NCBI RefSeq assembly: GCF_001941945.1
Contig: NZ_CP015583.1
Location: 2,002,501 to 2,066,500 of the forward strand
DNA: 64,000 nt
Direction of reading: 5' to 3'
DNA from: Roseomonas gilardii
Lineage (GTDB): Bacteria; Pseudomonadota; Alphaproteobacteria; Acetobacterales; Acetobacteraceae
The position numbers and the translations under genes are program-made. This document shows, in pieces, positions 31,116 through 40,297 of the stretch. Numbering within the stretch: position 1 is the first letter of the stretch; the number at the start of each line of letters is the position of its first letter. The notes under the pieces are model-generated. The model was not told the DNA's origin and ran no database searches. It saw nothing but the letters and a program-made list of their open reading frames with translations.

Positions 31116-32027
31116 TCAGACGGCGGGATCGGTCACGCGGGCCGGCACGTCGAAGCTCTGGCCGAACCACTTCTCCTGGATCTTCGCCAGGCGGCCATCC
31201 GTGCGCATCTTGTCCAGCGCCGCGTCCACCGCGTCGAGCAGCGGCTTGCTGGCCTCGTCCTTGCGGCCGAGGAAGCCGAAATAGGTCTTGGCGCCGAAGG
31301 TGGGCAGCACCACCGCGAAGACGTTCGGGCGCTGCTTGGCGGTATAGGCGATGTTGGGCAGGGAATTCCCCACCGCCACGATCCGGCCGGCGGCGAGGTC
31401 GGCATAGGCCTCCGAGAAGGAGACGTATTCCCGCACCTCCGTCTTGCCCGGCAGCTTGCCCACGAACTCCTGCGTCTGGGCGAGCTGCGAGGTCGCCTTG
31501 CCGGAGCCGACCGCCTTGCCCGCCACGTCCTCGGGCTTCGCGATGCCCTTCTCGCTGGCGCGCCTCAGGAAGGCGACCGTCGCCTCCGCCACGGGGGCAG
31601 TGAAGCGGTAGCGTTCGGAGCGGGCCTTGGTGATGGTCGCGGGGCCGGCCACCATGTCGTAGTTCCCGGCATCCAGGCCCGGCAGCACGGATTCCCAGGG
31701 CAGGTCCTGGAACTCCACCTTCACGCCCAGCTCCTTGCCGATTTCGGCGAAGGTATCGGCGTTCAGCCCGACCTGCTTGCCGCCCTCGGTGAAGTCGAAG
31801 GGGGCGAAGTGGAATTCCGAGGCGACATGCAGCACCCCGGCGCTCTTCGCCTTGGCCAGCGCGTCCTGCGCCCGGGCGAGGCGCGGCGCCGCCAGGGTGA
31901 AGGCCGCGGCAACCCCGAGCAGCGCCAGCGGGCGCCGGCCGATCGCGGCGGCCCCATCAGCGCGGGCCCCATCGGCGCGGGCCCCATCGGGGAGGGCCGG
32001 GGACGGCCGGGTGGGAAGATCCGTCAT
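31116..32027 (-). CDS. Amino-acid ABC transporter substrate-binding protein
   Basis: A 303-residue family 3 binding protein for polar amino acids. The N-terminus is unusual: about 30 residues, including a GARADGARADGA repeat, precede a Tat-like IGRRPLALLG and a hydrophobic stretch ending ARAQD. The mature part has the family pattern FHFAPFDFTEGGKQVGLNAD, DMVAGPATITKARSERYRFTAPV and a C-terminal KIQEKWFG. GGAG stands before the ATG. It leads the ABC-phyH operon and is divergent from the 2OG oxygenase-hutU-hutH operon, which points to histidine or a derivative as substrate (inference). Confidence 0.88.
   Translation of the reverse strand: MTDLPTRPSPALPDGARADGARADGAAAIGRRPLALLGVAAAFTLAAPRLARAQDALAKAKSAGVLHVASEFHFAPFDFTEGGKQVGLNADTFAEIGKELGVKVEFQDLPWESVLPGLDAGNYDMVAGPATITKARSERYRFTAPVAEATVAFLRRASEKGIAKPEDVAGKAVGSGKATSQLAQTQEFVGKLPGKTEVREYVSFSEAYADLAAGRIVAVGNSLPNIAYTAKQRPNVFAVVLPTFGAKTYFGFLGRKDEASKPLLDAVDAALDKMRTDGRLAKIQEKWFGQSFDVPARVTDPAV
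31950..31992. repeat. 15-bp tandem repeat in the binding-protein leader
   Basis: The unit GGCCCCATCRGCGCG (R = A or G) is repeated nearly three times. Being a multiple of three it keeps the frame and encodes the GARADGARADGA stretch upstream of the signal sequence. Copy number may vary between strains. Confidence 0.7.
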
Positions 32028-32156
32028 GCCACATCTCCATACGGGCCTCCGCCATGCGGGGCGCGCGGCAAGAGGCGCGCTTCCCTGCGGGGAGGCTTCC
32101 GAGAATCCCAGATCGAGCCGTGCCGCGGCGTTCCTGCCGTCTTTGCGGGATGCAGG

Positions 32157-32184
32157 TTGACCTGCCCTGCCCGCCTCGTAAAGC
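32157..32184 (+). promoter_or_regulatory. Candidate sigma70-type promoter for the oxygenase-hutU-hutH operon
   Basis: TTGACC and TAAAGC are separated by 16 bases, placed about 32 bases before the 2OG oxygenase start in the divergent region. The -35 is good and the -10 weak. No operator palindrome is clear between the two operons. Confidence 0.35.
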
Positions 32185-32215
32185 TCCGTGCCGGAAGCTT
32201 TCCGAAGGTGCTCCC

Positions 32216-33202
32216 ATGTCCGCCTCCGCCATGCCCGCCTCCCTGCCCGTCATCGACATCGCCGGGCTGCGCGCGGGCCGGCCCGGGGCGTTGGAAAGCA
32301 CGGCGGCGGAGATCAACGCCGCCTGCACCGGGCCGGGCTTCTTCTACATCCGCGGCCACGGGGTGCATGAGGGCGTGATCGCCGCCGCGGTGGAGGCCGC
32401 GCGCGCCTTCTTCGCCCTGCCCGAGGAGACCAAGCGCCAGGTCGCCGCCAACAGGCTGCATCGCGGCTGGCACGCCATGGGCGGGGCGCTGATGGAGGGC
32501 GCGAAGCACACCGACCGCAAGGAGTTCTTCTCCATCGGCCTGGAATTGCCGGAAAGCGATCCCCTGGTGCGGGCGGGCGAGCCGCTGCGCGGGCCGAACC
32601 AATGGCCGGATTTCGTGCCGCAGATGCAGCCGGCCTTCGCCGATTATTTCCGCGAGATCAGCCTCGCCGGGGCGGCGCTGCTCTCGGCGGTGGCGGCGAG
32701 CCTCGGCCTGAAGCCGGATTTCTTCGCGGCCTCCTACCGCAAGCCGTTGCAGCGGACCCAGGCCATCTACTACCCGCCCCGTCCGGAAGGCGCGGGCGAG
32801 GACGAGTTCGGCGTGGCGCCGCACACGGATTTCGGCTGCCTGACCCTGCTGTGGCAGGATGCCAACGGCGGCCTCCAGGTGCGGGAGCGGCAGAGCGGCG
32901 GCTGGATCGACGCGCCGCCCCTGCCCGGCACGCTGGTGGTGAATGTGGGCGACCTGCTGGGGCGCTGGAGCAACGACCGCTTCGCCTCCACCCCGCACCG
33001 GGTGATCAACCGCTCGGGGCGGGAGCGCTATTCCATCGCCAGCTTCTACGACCCGGATTTCGGCGCCATGGTCGATCCCTGCGCCCTCGGCGTGGCGAGG
33101 GAGGACGCGCGCTACGAGCCCATCACCGCCGGGCAGCACATCCTGAACCGCTTCGACCAGGCCTTCGGCTACCGCAAGCGCCTCGCCGCCGCCCAGATCT
33201 GA
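32216..33202 (+). CDS. 2-oxoglutarate/Fe(II) oxygenase, isopenicillin N synthase-like
   Basis: A 328-residue non-heme iron dioxygenase with the IPNS-like N-terminal segment (PVIDIAGL, GPGFFYIRGHGV) and the 2OG-Fe(II) domain. Metal ligands are His and Asp in APHTDFG and His in TPHRVINRSGRERYSI, where the Arg binds 2-oxoglutarate. The nearest architecture is that of bacterial oxidases acting on small acids or amino acids. It stands 79 bases before hutU on the same strand and is divergent from an amino-acid importer, suggesting a step on a histidine-related compound. The reaction is not known. Confidence 0.87.
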   Translation: MSASAMPASLPVIDIAGLRAGRPGALESTAAEINAACTGPGFFYIRGHGVHEGVIAAAVEAARAFFALPEETKRQVAANRLHRGWHAMGGALMEGAKHTDRKEFFSIGLELPESDPLVRAGEPLRGPNQWPDFVPQMQPAFADYFREISLAGAALLSAVAASLGLKPDFFAASYRKPLQRTQAIYYPPRPEGAGEDEFGVAPHTDFGCLTLLWQDANGGLQVRERQSGGWIDAPPLPGTLVVNVGDLLGRWSNDRFASTPHRVINRSGRERYSIASFYDPDFGAMVDPCALGVAREDARYEPITAGQHILNRFDQAFGYRKRLAAAQI

Positions 33203-33228
33203 CGGCCCAGGGCTGACGGCCCAGGGCT
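33201..33228. repeat. 14-bp tandem repeat at the 2OG oxygenase stop
   Basis: GACGGCCCAGGGCT occurs twice and begins a third time. The first copy includes the last two bases of the oxygenase stop codon. This resembles the array at the tpiA stop in unit length and position, though the units differ. Confidence 0.7.
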
Positions 33229-33281
33229 GACGGCAAGGCCGCCCAGCCTCTTTCCCAACGTCGCGAAGGGACCCCTCGCCC

Positions 33282-34976
33282 ATGTCGGATTCCGCCGCAG
33301 GCAACCACCGCTTCCGCAACGCGCCGGCCATCCGGGCCCCGCGCGGGCCGGAGATCAGCGCCCGCCACTGGACCACCGAGGCCGCGCTGCGGATGCTGAT
33401 GAACAACCTCGACGACGAGGTGGCGGAGCGGCCGGAAGAGCTGGTCGTCTATGGCGGCATCGGCCGCGCCGCGCGGGACTGGCGTTGCTACGAGGCCATC
33501 GTGGCCACGCTGCGCCGGCTGACCGAGACGCAGACCCTGCTGGTGCAGTCGGGCAAGCCGGTCGGCGTTTTCGAGACCCATGCCGACGCGCCGCGCGTGC
33601 TGATCGCCAATTCCAACATCGTGCCGCACTGGGCGAACTGGGAGCACTTCTCCGAGCTCGATCGCAAGGGGCTGATGATGTACGGCCAGATGACGGCCGG
33701 CTCCTGGATCTATATCGGCTCCCAGGGCATCGTGCAGGGCACCTACGAGACCTTCGCCGAGGCCGGGCGGCAGCATTTCGGCGGCAGCCTCGCGGGCCGC
33801 TGGATCCTGACCGCCGGGCTCGGCGGCATGGGCGGCGCGCAGCCCCTGGCCGGCGTCTTCGCCGGGGCCTGCGTGCTGGCGGTGGAATGCCAGCCCTCCC
33901 GCATCGAGAAGCGGCTGCAGACGCGCTATCTCGACGAGAAGGCAGACGACCTGGATACGGCGCTGGCGATGATCCGCAAGGCCTGCGACGAGAAGCGCGC
34001 CATCAGCGTCGGGCTGCTCGGCAATGCGGCGGAGGTCTTCCCGGAGCTGGTGCGGCGCGGCGTGGTGCCGGACATCGTCACCGACCAGACCTCGGCGCAT
34101 GATCCGGCGAACGGCTACCTCCCCGCCGGCTGGACGCTGGACCGGTGGGAGCGCGGGCGGGAGCGCGATCCGCAATCCGTGGCAGCGGCGGCCAAGGCCT
34201 CCATGGTCGCGCATGTACAGGCGATGCTGGACTTCCAGCGCCTGGGCGCCGTCGTGATGGATTACGGCAACAACATCCGCCAGATGGCGCAGGACGAAGG
34301 GCTGGAAGGCGCCTTCGGCTTCCCGGGCTTCGTGCCCGCCTATATCCGCCCGCTCTTCTGCCGCGGCATCGGCCCCTTCCGCTGGGCGGCGCTGTCCGGC
34401 GATCCGGAGGACATCTACCGCACCGATGCCAAGGTGAAGGAGCTGATCCCCGACGACCCGCACCTGCACAACTGGTTCGACATGGCGCGGGAGAGGATCG
34501 CCTTCCAGGGCCTGCCCGCCCGCATCTGCTGGGTCGGGCTGGGGCAGCGTCACCGGCTCGGCCTCGCCTTCAACGAGATGGTGGCGAAGGGCGAGCTGAA
34601 GGCCCCCGTGGTGATCGGCCGCGACCACCTCGATTCCGGCTCCGTCGCCTCCCCGAACCGGGAGACCGAGGCGATGCGCGACGGCTCCGACACCGTCTCC
34701 GACTGGCCGCTGCTGAACGCCCTTCTCAACACCGCCTCCGGCGCCACATGGGTCTCCCTGCATCACGGAGGGGGAGTCGGCATGGGCTATTCGCAACATG
34801 CGGGGATGGTGATCGTGGCGGATGGCACGCCGGAAGCGGAACGGCGCCTGCGGCGGGTGCTGTGGAACGACCCCGCCACCGGCGTGATGCGCCATGCCGA
34901 TGCGGGCTACGACATCGCCATCGACTGCGCCCGGGAACAGGGGCTGGACCTGCCGATGCTGGAGGGCAAGCCATGA
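33282..34976 (+). CDS. hutU: Urocanate hydratase
   Basis: HutU adds water to urocanate to give imidazolonepropionate, the second step of histidine breakdown, with tightly bound NAD. The 564-residue protein matches the family in length and has [60 protein letters not shown] and [26 protein letters not shown] site precedes the ATG. It is coupled to hutH by an ATGA overlap. No hutC repressor gene adjoins it. Confidence 0.97.
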   Translation: MSDSAAGNHRFRNAPAIRAPRGPEISARHWTTEAALRMLMNNLDDEVAERPEELVVYGGIGRAARDWRCYEAIVATLRRLTETQTLLVQSGKPVGVFETHADAPRVLIANSNIVPHWANWEHFSELDRKGLMMYGQMTAGSWIYIGSQGIVQGTYETFAEAGRQHFGGSLAGRWILTAGLGGMGGAQPLAGVFAGACVLAVECQPSRIEKRLQTRYLDEKADDLDTALAMIRKACDEKRAISVGLLGNAAEVFPELVRRGVVPDIVTDQTSAHDPANGYLPAGWTLDRWERGRERDPQSVAAAAKASMVAHVQAMLDFQRLGAVVMDYGNNIRQMAQDEGLEGAFGFPGFVPAYIRPLFCRGIGPFRWAALSGDPEDIYRTDAKVKELIPDDPHLHNWFDMARERIAFQGLPARICWVGLGQRHRLGLAFNEMVAKGELKAPVVIGRDHLDSGSVASPNRETEAMRDGSDTVSDWPLLNALLNTASGATWVSLHHGGGVGMGYSQHAGMVIVADGTPEAERRLRRVLWNDPATGVMRHADAGYDIAIDCAREQGLDLPMLEGKP

Positions 34977-36472
34977 TCACGCCGGGGCAGATCCATCTCG
35001 ACGCGCTGCGCGCCGTCATGGCCGGCGGCGTGCTGGAGCTTCCCGCCGGCTGGGAGGCGCCGATGCGCGCCTCCTGCGACGCGCTCGCCGCGCGGCTGGC
35101 GGCCGGGGACACGATGTATGGCGTGAACACCGGCTTCGGAAAGCTCGCCAGCACGCGGATCAGCGACACGGACCTCGTGCAGCTCCAGCTCAACCTGATC
35201 CGCAGCCATGCGGCGGGGGTGGGCGAGCCGCTGCCGGAACCGGTGGTCCGGCTCGTCCTGGCGCTGAAGGCGCTGTCCCTGGCGCGCGGCGCCTCGGCGG
35301 CGCAGCCCTCGACGGTCGAGGCGCTGCTCGCCCTGCTGAACGGCAATGTCCTGCCGGTGATCCCGGCGCGGGGCTCGGTGGGCGCCTCGGGCGACCTCGC
35401 CCCCCTCGCCCATCTCTCGCTGGTGCTGATCGGCGAGGGCCAGGCCATGGAACTCGGCGCCACCGTGCCCGGCGCCGTGGCGCTGAAGCGGCTGGGGCTG
35501 AAGCCGCTGCCCCTGGGGCCCAAGGAGGGGCTGGCGCTGCTCAACGGCACCCAGGTCTCCGCCGCCCTGGCGCTCGCCGGCCATTTCGCCGCCGAGGACC
35601 TCTGGCGGACGGCGCTGATCTCCGGCGCGCTCAGCACCGAGGGTGCGCGCGGCTCCGACACGCCCTTCGACCCGCGCATCCATGCGCTGCGCGGCCAGGA
35701 GGGGCAGATCCACAGCGCCGCGATCCTGCGCGCGCTGATGGCGGGCAGTGCCATCCGCGACAGCCACCGCGACAACGATCCGCGCGTGCAGGACCCCTAT
35801 TCCCTGCGCTGCCAGCCACAGGTGATGGGCGCCTGCCTCGACACGCTGGAGCATGTGGCGAAGATCCTGGCCCGGGAGGCCAATGCGGTCACCGACAACC
35901 CGCTGGTGACGGAGGACGGAGACGTGCTCTCCGGCGGCAACTTCCACGCCGAGCCCGTGGCCTTCGCGGCCGATCACCTCGCCCTGGTGCTGGCCGAGAT
36001 CGGCGCCCTGGCGGAGCGGCGGATCGCGCTTCTGGTCGATCCGGTCCTGTCCGGCCTGCCGGCCTTCCTGGTCAAGGAGGGCGGGCTGAATTCCGGCTTC
36101 ATGATCGCCCAGGTGACGGCGGCGGCGCTGGTGGCGGAGAACCGCGCCCTGGCCACGCCGCGCAGCGTGGACAGCCTGCCGACCAGCGCCAACCAGGAGG
36201 ACCATGTCAGCATGGCCACCGGCGCCGGGCTGCGGCTGGCGCAGATGGCGCGCAACCTGACCGACATCCTGGCCATCGAGCTGCTCTGCGGCGCCCAGGC
36301 GGTGGAGTTCCACCGGCCGCTGCGCTCCTCGCCGGTGCTGGAACGGGCGCATGTCCTGGTGCGCGGGGTGGCCGAACCCTGGGAACGCGACCGTCAGATG
36401 GCACCCGATATCGCCGCCGTCTCGCGCCTGATCCGGAAGGGCAGCTTCGCCGACCTTTGCCCGGCCCTCTGA
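34973..36472 (+). CDS. hutH: Histidine ammonia-lyase
   Basis: HutH removes ammonia from histidine to give urocanate. The 499-residue protein carries the Ala-Ser-Gly triad that cyclises to the MIO cofactor, in [14 protein letters not shown], plus [12 protein letters not shown] near the N-terminus and a C-terminal [14 protein letters not shown]. The start is the ATG overlapping the hutU stop. Together with hutU it performs the first two steps of histidine degradation; hutI, hutF and hutG or equivalents are not in the window. Confidence 0.97.
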   Translation: MITPGQIHLDALRAVMAGGVLELPAGWEAPMRASCDALAARLAAGDTMYGVNTGFGKLASTRISDTDLVQLQLNLIRSHAAGVGEPLPEPVVRLVLALKALSLARGASAAQPSTVEALLALLNGNVLPVIPARGSVGASGDLAPLAHLSLVLIGEGQAMELGATVPGAVALKRLGLKPLPLGPKEGLALLNGTQVSAALALAGHFAAEDLWRTALISGALSTEGARGSDTPFDPRIHALRGQEGQIHSAAILRALMAGSAIRDSHRDNDPRVQDPYSLRCQPQVMGACLDTLEHVAKILAREANAVTDNPLVTEDGDVLSGGNFHAEPVAFAADHLALVLAEIGALAERRIALLVDPVLSGLPAFLVKEGGLNSGFMIAQVTAAALVAENRALATPRSVDSLPTSANQEDHVSMATGAGLRLAQMARNLTDILAIELLCGAQAVEFHRPLRSSPVLERAHVLVRGVAEPWERDRQMAPDIAAVSRLIRKGSFADLCPAL

Positions 36473-36497
36473 TCGCCCTCCGGGACCACCCCCGGCA

Positions 36498-39275
36498 TCA
36501 CCCCGCGGGATCGACCCTCGCCCAGGGAGGCTCCGCCAGGATCGCGGCGATCTCGCCGGCCGGGCGGGGCGGGCTGAACAGGTAGCCCTGCCCTTCCTCG
36601 CAGCCCTGGCGCAGCAGCATCTCGTGCTGCTCCGGGGTTTCCACCCCCTCGGCCAGGGTGATCATGCCCAGGCTGGCGCCGAGGCTGGTCACGGCGCGCA
36701 CGATGGCGGCGCAATCCTCGCGCCCGCCCATGTCGCGGACGAAGGACTGGTCGATCTTCACCTTGTCGAAGGGGAATTTCCGCAGGTAGCTGAGCGAGGA
36801 ATAGCCCGTGCCGAAATCGTCCAGCGCGACCCGCACGCCGTGCCGGCGGATCTGGTGCAGGGCGGACAGCGTGTCCTGCGTATCCTCCAGCAGCACCGTC
36901 TCGGTCACCTCCAGCTCCAGCCGGTCCGGCCGCAGGCCCGAACCTTCCAGGGCACCGAGGATCTGCTGCACAAGCACCTCCCCGGCGGCGAACTGGGTGG
37001 CCGACAGGTTCACCGCGATCTTCAAAGGCGCGGGCCAGGACGCGGCCTGGCGGCAGGCTTCCTCCAGCACCCAGGCGCCGATCGGCACCATCAGCTCGCT
37101 CTGCTCGACGAAGGGCATGAACTCTGCCGGGGAAACCAGCCCGCGATGCGGATGGCGCCAGCGGATCAGCGCCTCGAAGCCGACCACCTCGCCGGTGCAG
37201 AGGCGCAGGATCGGCTGGTAGAACAGCTCGAACTCCTGCCGGGCCAGGGCGCGGTGCAGATCGGCTTCGAGCTGCCGCCGGGACTGCATGGCGCGCTCCA
37301 TCTCCGGCTCGAAGAAGCGGAAGCGCCCGCGCCCCTCCGCCTTCGCCCGGTAGAGCGCGAGGTCGGCCTTGCGCATCAGCGTGTCCTCGCCCTCCTCCTC
37401 GCCGGGCAGGAGCACCGCGATGCCCAGGCTGACTCCCACGCGCAGGGTCTCCCCGCCCAGGCGGCAGGGCAGGCTCAGCTCCGCGATCAGGCGCTCCGCC
37501 AGGCTGGCGGCATCCTCCGCGCGCTCCAGCCCCGTCTGCAGCACGGCGAACTCGTCGCCGCCGAGTCGTGCCACCGTATCGATGCTGCGCACGCAGCGCC
37601 GCAGCCTCGCCGTGGCCTCCCGCAGCACCGCGTCCCCGACGGGGTGGCCCAGCGTGTCGTTGATCTCCTTGAAATGGTCGAGGTCCAGATAGAGCAGCGC
37701 GCAACCTTCGCCGCGCCCCGCCCGCGCCACGGCGGCGCTCAGCCGCTCGCCGAAAAGGCTGCGGTTCGGCAGGTCGGTGAGCGCGTCGTGGCGCGCCATA
37801 TGGGCGATCCGCGCCTCGGCGGAACGCCGGGCGGTCACGTCCTCCAGCGTGGCGATCCAGCCGCCATCGGGCATCTGGCGCAGGTTGACCGACAGGAAGC
37901 GGCCATCCTCCAGCTCCCAGGAGAAGGTCCAGCGGGCACGGCGGGCTGCCCTGTCCTCCGCCGGCGCGTTCGGCTGCGGGTCCTCCCGCAGATGCGACCG
38001 GAAGCTCCGGAGGTCCCGCCGGGTCAGGGCGCCGCCGGCAAGGGCCACGGCGAACAGGCGGGACACCGGATGCCCGACGAGATCGGACCCGTCCGGCAGG
38101 CCCAGGATCGCGAGGAGGCGTTGGTTGGCCACCTGCAGGATGCGCGATGCATCCAGCATGCAGATCCCCTGCACGAGGTTGTCCAGGGCGACCCCGAAGC
38201 GCATCGCCTGGAGGGCGCGCTCATGCTCCGCCTGCTCGCGCTCCCGCAGCAGTTCCAGTTCCGCGCGGCTCTCCGCCGCCTGGGCCCGGGCGATGCGGGC
38301 CTGGTTGAGAAGCTGCCGCCGCCCCAGCAGCGCCACGCCCAGCACGCCCGCCTCCAGCAGCAGAGCCGAGCCCAGAAGAAGGCATTGCTGGCGCCGCCAT
38401 CCCTCCAGCATGGCGTCGCGCGTGCGGCTGACGGCGATGATCAGGGGATTGAGGTCGAGGGAGCGCAGGACGATCACGCGCATCCGCCCGTCCAGCCCGG
38501 CCTGTTCCGGCAGGAGCCGTGTCTCGCCGGGCTCCGGCACCCGCTCCGTCCGCACCGTCCTGACGCCGTCCGCTCCGGCATCCAGCGGCGGGAAGCGCGA
38601 GAGGATCGAGCCGTCCTGGTGGACCAGGGTGATGGCCATGCCCGGCAGCGTGGCCAGCTTGGCGTGGAAGCTCTCGAAATAGCTGAACGGCATGGCCACC
38701 AGCACGAAGCCCAGGAGATCCCCCCGGGCGCCGAGGATGCGGCGGCCGATCCAGATCCGCCGGCGATTTCCGTCCGGGGTGTCGAGTGGGTCGCCGATGA
38801 TGCGGTCCTCCTCCTCGGAGGACAGCACGCTGACGATCCAGTCCCGCGACAGGGGCGGGCGCGGCAGTTCCGCTCCCCCCACGCCCACGACGGCATGGCC
38901 CGAGCGGTCATAGACTCCGATGGTCTCGATCTGCGGAAGGCCGGCGACCCAGTCCTTGAGGCGGCGCATCAGCTCCGGCGCGACGCTGGCGCGCGCCAGA
39001 TCGTCCACATTCTCCACGCCACGCTCGCGCAGCCCATCGGTGATGCTGAGATTGATCAGCTCGATCGACTGGAAAGCCCGGTCCGCCTGATCCGAGAGGG
39101 CCAGCGCCAGGCGCTCCAGATCCTGAGTCCCGCTGTCGATGGCCCGGTCACGCAGGTCCCGCATCAGGAGGACGGTGCCGGCCGCGATGGCGAGCGCCAG
39201 TGCCAGGCTTCCCGCCAGCAGGAACGCCACGGGACGAGACGTGCCGGTCCGATCCTGCCAGGCGCGCCGATTCAT
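36498..39275 (-). CDS. Membrane GGDEF-EAL signalling protein with extracellular sensor and PAS
   Basis: A 925-residue cyclic-di-GMP enzyme. Order: membrane helix 1 (17-38), Cache-like periplasmic sensor (about 40-290), helix 2 (about 292-315), a short coiled coil, PAS (about 355-470), GGDEF (from about 490, motif near 571) and EAL (about 690-915). The cyclase motif GGDEF is intact with an inhibitory-site RxxD (RSID) five residues before it. All EAL motifs are intact (FEALIRW, NLSATQF, LEVTET, DDFGTGYSSL, KIDQSF, LAEGVET). It could therefore make or degrade c-di-GMP depending on signal. The ligand is unknown. Confidence 0.93.
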   Translation of the reverse strand: MNRRAWQDRTGTSRPVAFLLAGSLALALAIAAGTVLLMRDLRDRAIDSGTQDLERLALALSDQADRAFQSIELINLSITDGLRERGVENVDDLARASVAPELMRRLKDWVAGLPQIETIGVYDRSGHAVVGVGGAELPRPPLSRDWIVSVLSSEEEDRIIGDPLDTPDGNRRRIWIGRRILGARGDLLGFVLVAMPFSYFESFHAKLATLPGMAITLVHQDGSILSRFPPLDAGADGVRTVRTERVPEPGETRLLPEQAGLDGRMRVIVLRSLDLNPLIIAVSRTRDAMLEGWRRQQCLLLGSALLLEAGVLGVALLGRRQLLNQARIARAQAAESRAELELLREREQAEHERALQAMRFGVALDNLVQGICMLDASRILQVANQRLLAILGLPDGSDLVGHPVSRLFAVALAGGALTRRDLRSFRSHLREDPQPNAPAEDRAARRARWTFSWELEDGRFLSVNLRQMPDGGWIATLEDVTARRSAEARIAHMARHDALTDLPNRSLFGERLSAAVARAGRGEGCALLYLDLDHFKEINDTLGHPVGDAVLREATARLRRCVRSIDTVARLGGDEFAVLQTGLERAEDAASLAERLIAELSLPCRLGGETLRVGVSLGIAVLLPGEEEGEDTLMRKADLALYRAKAEGRGRFRFFEPEMERAMQSRRQLEADLHRALARQEFELFYQPILRLCTGEVVGFEALIRWRHPHRGLVSPAEFMPFVEQSELMVPIGAWVLEEACRQAASWPAPLKIAVNLSATQFAAGEVLVQQILGALEGSGLRPDRLELEVTETVLLEDTQDTLSALHQIRRHGVRVALDDFGTGYSSLSYLRKFPFDKVKIDQSFVRDMGGREDCAAIVRAVTSLGASLGMITLAEGVETPEQHEMLLRQGCEEGQGYLFSPPRPAGEIAAILAEPPWARVDPAG

Positions 39276-39469
39276 CCGCTATGCCTCCGGCAGCAGGAAA
39301 GCGACCGGCCGCCATGGTGCGGGATGGCGTCATGCCGGCCGGAGGAAGCATCCTCGATGAAGTTTCGTACCGGGAGCGTGAGTACCGCAAGTTGCATTTC
39401 AAAAACTGTCTGTCACCGAATCCCCGTTACATCAATCCGCGCGCAAGCGTCGATGTCATGAGACATCCG

Positions 39470-40132
39470 TCACAGGGCGGTACCGGCCTCCGGTGCTGTC
39501 AGGGCGGACAGCACGCCGGTGCGGGACGTCCAGACCGCCTCGTGCATGGCGCGGGCCGCATCGGCCGCGCGGCCTTCCAGCATGGCCAGCAGCAGGCTTT
39601 CCCCCACGGGCGCATCCGAGCCGGCCTGTCCCGGCCGGAGCAGCATCATACGGCGCGATTCATCCAGCAGGCGGCCGATCTGCTGCGCCAGGCGCTCGTT
39701 CCCGGACAGTGCCGCGACGCGCCGGTGGAAGTCATGCCGCGCCTCCAGCCGTTCCACGAGTGTCGCCGCCGCCATGGAGCGTTGCCGCGCCTCCGCCAGC
39801 GCGGTGTCGCCCGACGCCACGCGCCCGGCCGCGCGGCGTGCCGCCTCCGGCTCCAGCAACAGGCGCAGGTCGAAGACCTCGTGGATGTCGCGGATGGTCA
39901 CCAGCGACACGACCCAACCACGCCGTGGGACGGCCTCGACGAGTCCCTCCTCCGCCAGCCGGGCCAGGGCAGCCCGGATCGGCGCCTTGCCGAGTCCGAG
40001 GCGTTGCGCGGTGCTGCCTTCCGCCAGGGTCTCGCCCGGGCGAAGGCGGCAGTCGATGATCTCCCCGCGCAGCCGATCCATGGCCTGCCGGGTCAGCGAG
40101 GCCTGCGGCGGGTCCAGGGTGGGCTCTGTCAT
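39470..40132 (-). CDS. GntR-family (FCD) transcriptional regulator
   Basis: A 220-residue regulator with an N-terminal GntR winged HTH (about residues 12-75) and a C-terminal FCD helical ligand domain with metal-binding-type residues (LEPEAARRAA, DFHRRVAALSGNERL). FCD regulators usually respond to small organic acids. A GGAGAGG site precedes the ATG. A perfect 12-bp palindrome lies just upstream, a likely self-operator. No metabolic operon adjoins it, so the target is unclear. Confidence 0.9.
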   Translation of the reverse strand: MTEPTLDPPQASLTRQAMDRLRGEIIDCRLRPGETLAEGSTAQRLGLGKAPIRAALARLAEEGLVEAVPRRGWVVSLVTIRDIHEVFDLRLLLEPEAARRAAGRVASGDTALAEARQRSMAAATLVERLEARHDFHRRVAALSGNERLAQQIGRLLDESRRMMLLRPGQAGSDAPVGESLLLAMLEGRAADAARAMHEAVWTSRTGVLSALTAPEAGTAL

Positions 40133-40148
40133 GACGCTGCCTCTCCGA

Positions 40149-40160
40149 CTGACATGTCAG
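40149..40160. promoter_or_regulatory. Palindromic candidate operator upstream of gntR
   Basis: CTGACATGTCAG is a perfect 12-bp palindrome 17 bases before the gntR start, within the ribosome/promoter region. GntR/FCD repressors bind short palindromes, so self-regulation is plausible. Its core TGACATGTCA is not a known consensus I can name. Confidence 0.45.
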
Positions 40161-40242
40161 AGAAGGATTATCATGGCTTCAGCCGGGCGCCACAAGGGCA
40201 CCGCAGCGCCGAAGGCCGCGCTCCTGCAGGAGCGGAGGCATG

Positions 40243-40273
40243 AAAAAACCCCGGCACCTTGCGGCACCGGGGT
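40243..40273 (-). terminator. Rho-independent terminator of the cold-shock gene
   Basis: On the minus strand a stem beginning ACCCCGG and ending CCGGGGT, extended inside by wobble pairs to a GCAA tetraloop, is followed by TTTTTT. It lies 25 bases after the cold-shock gene stop. This is the clearest intrinsic terminator in the window. Confidence 0.85.
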
Positions 40274-40297
40274 CTTCCAGATCCGAGAAAGGACGGA

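Noticed and set aside
36624-39461. A 945-residue open frame on the plus strand
   Set aside because: It is antisense to the GGDEF-EAL gene, whose motifs are all intact, and has the composition of a shadow frame.
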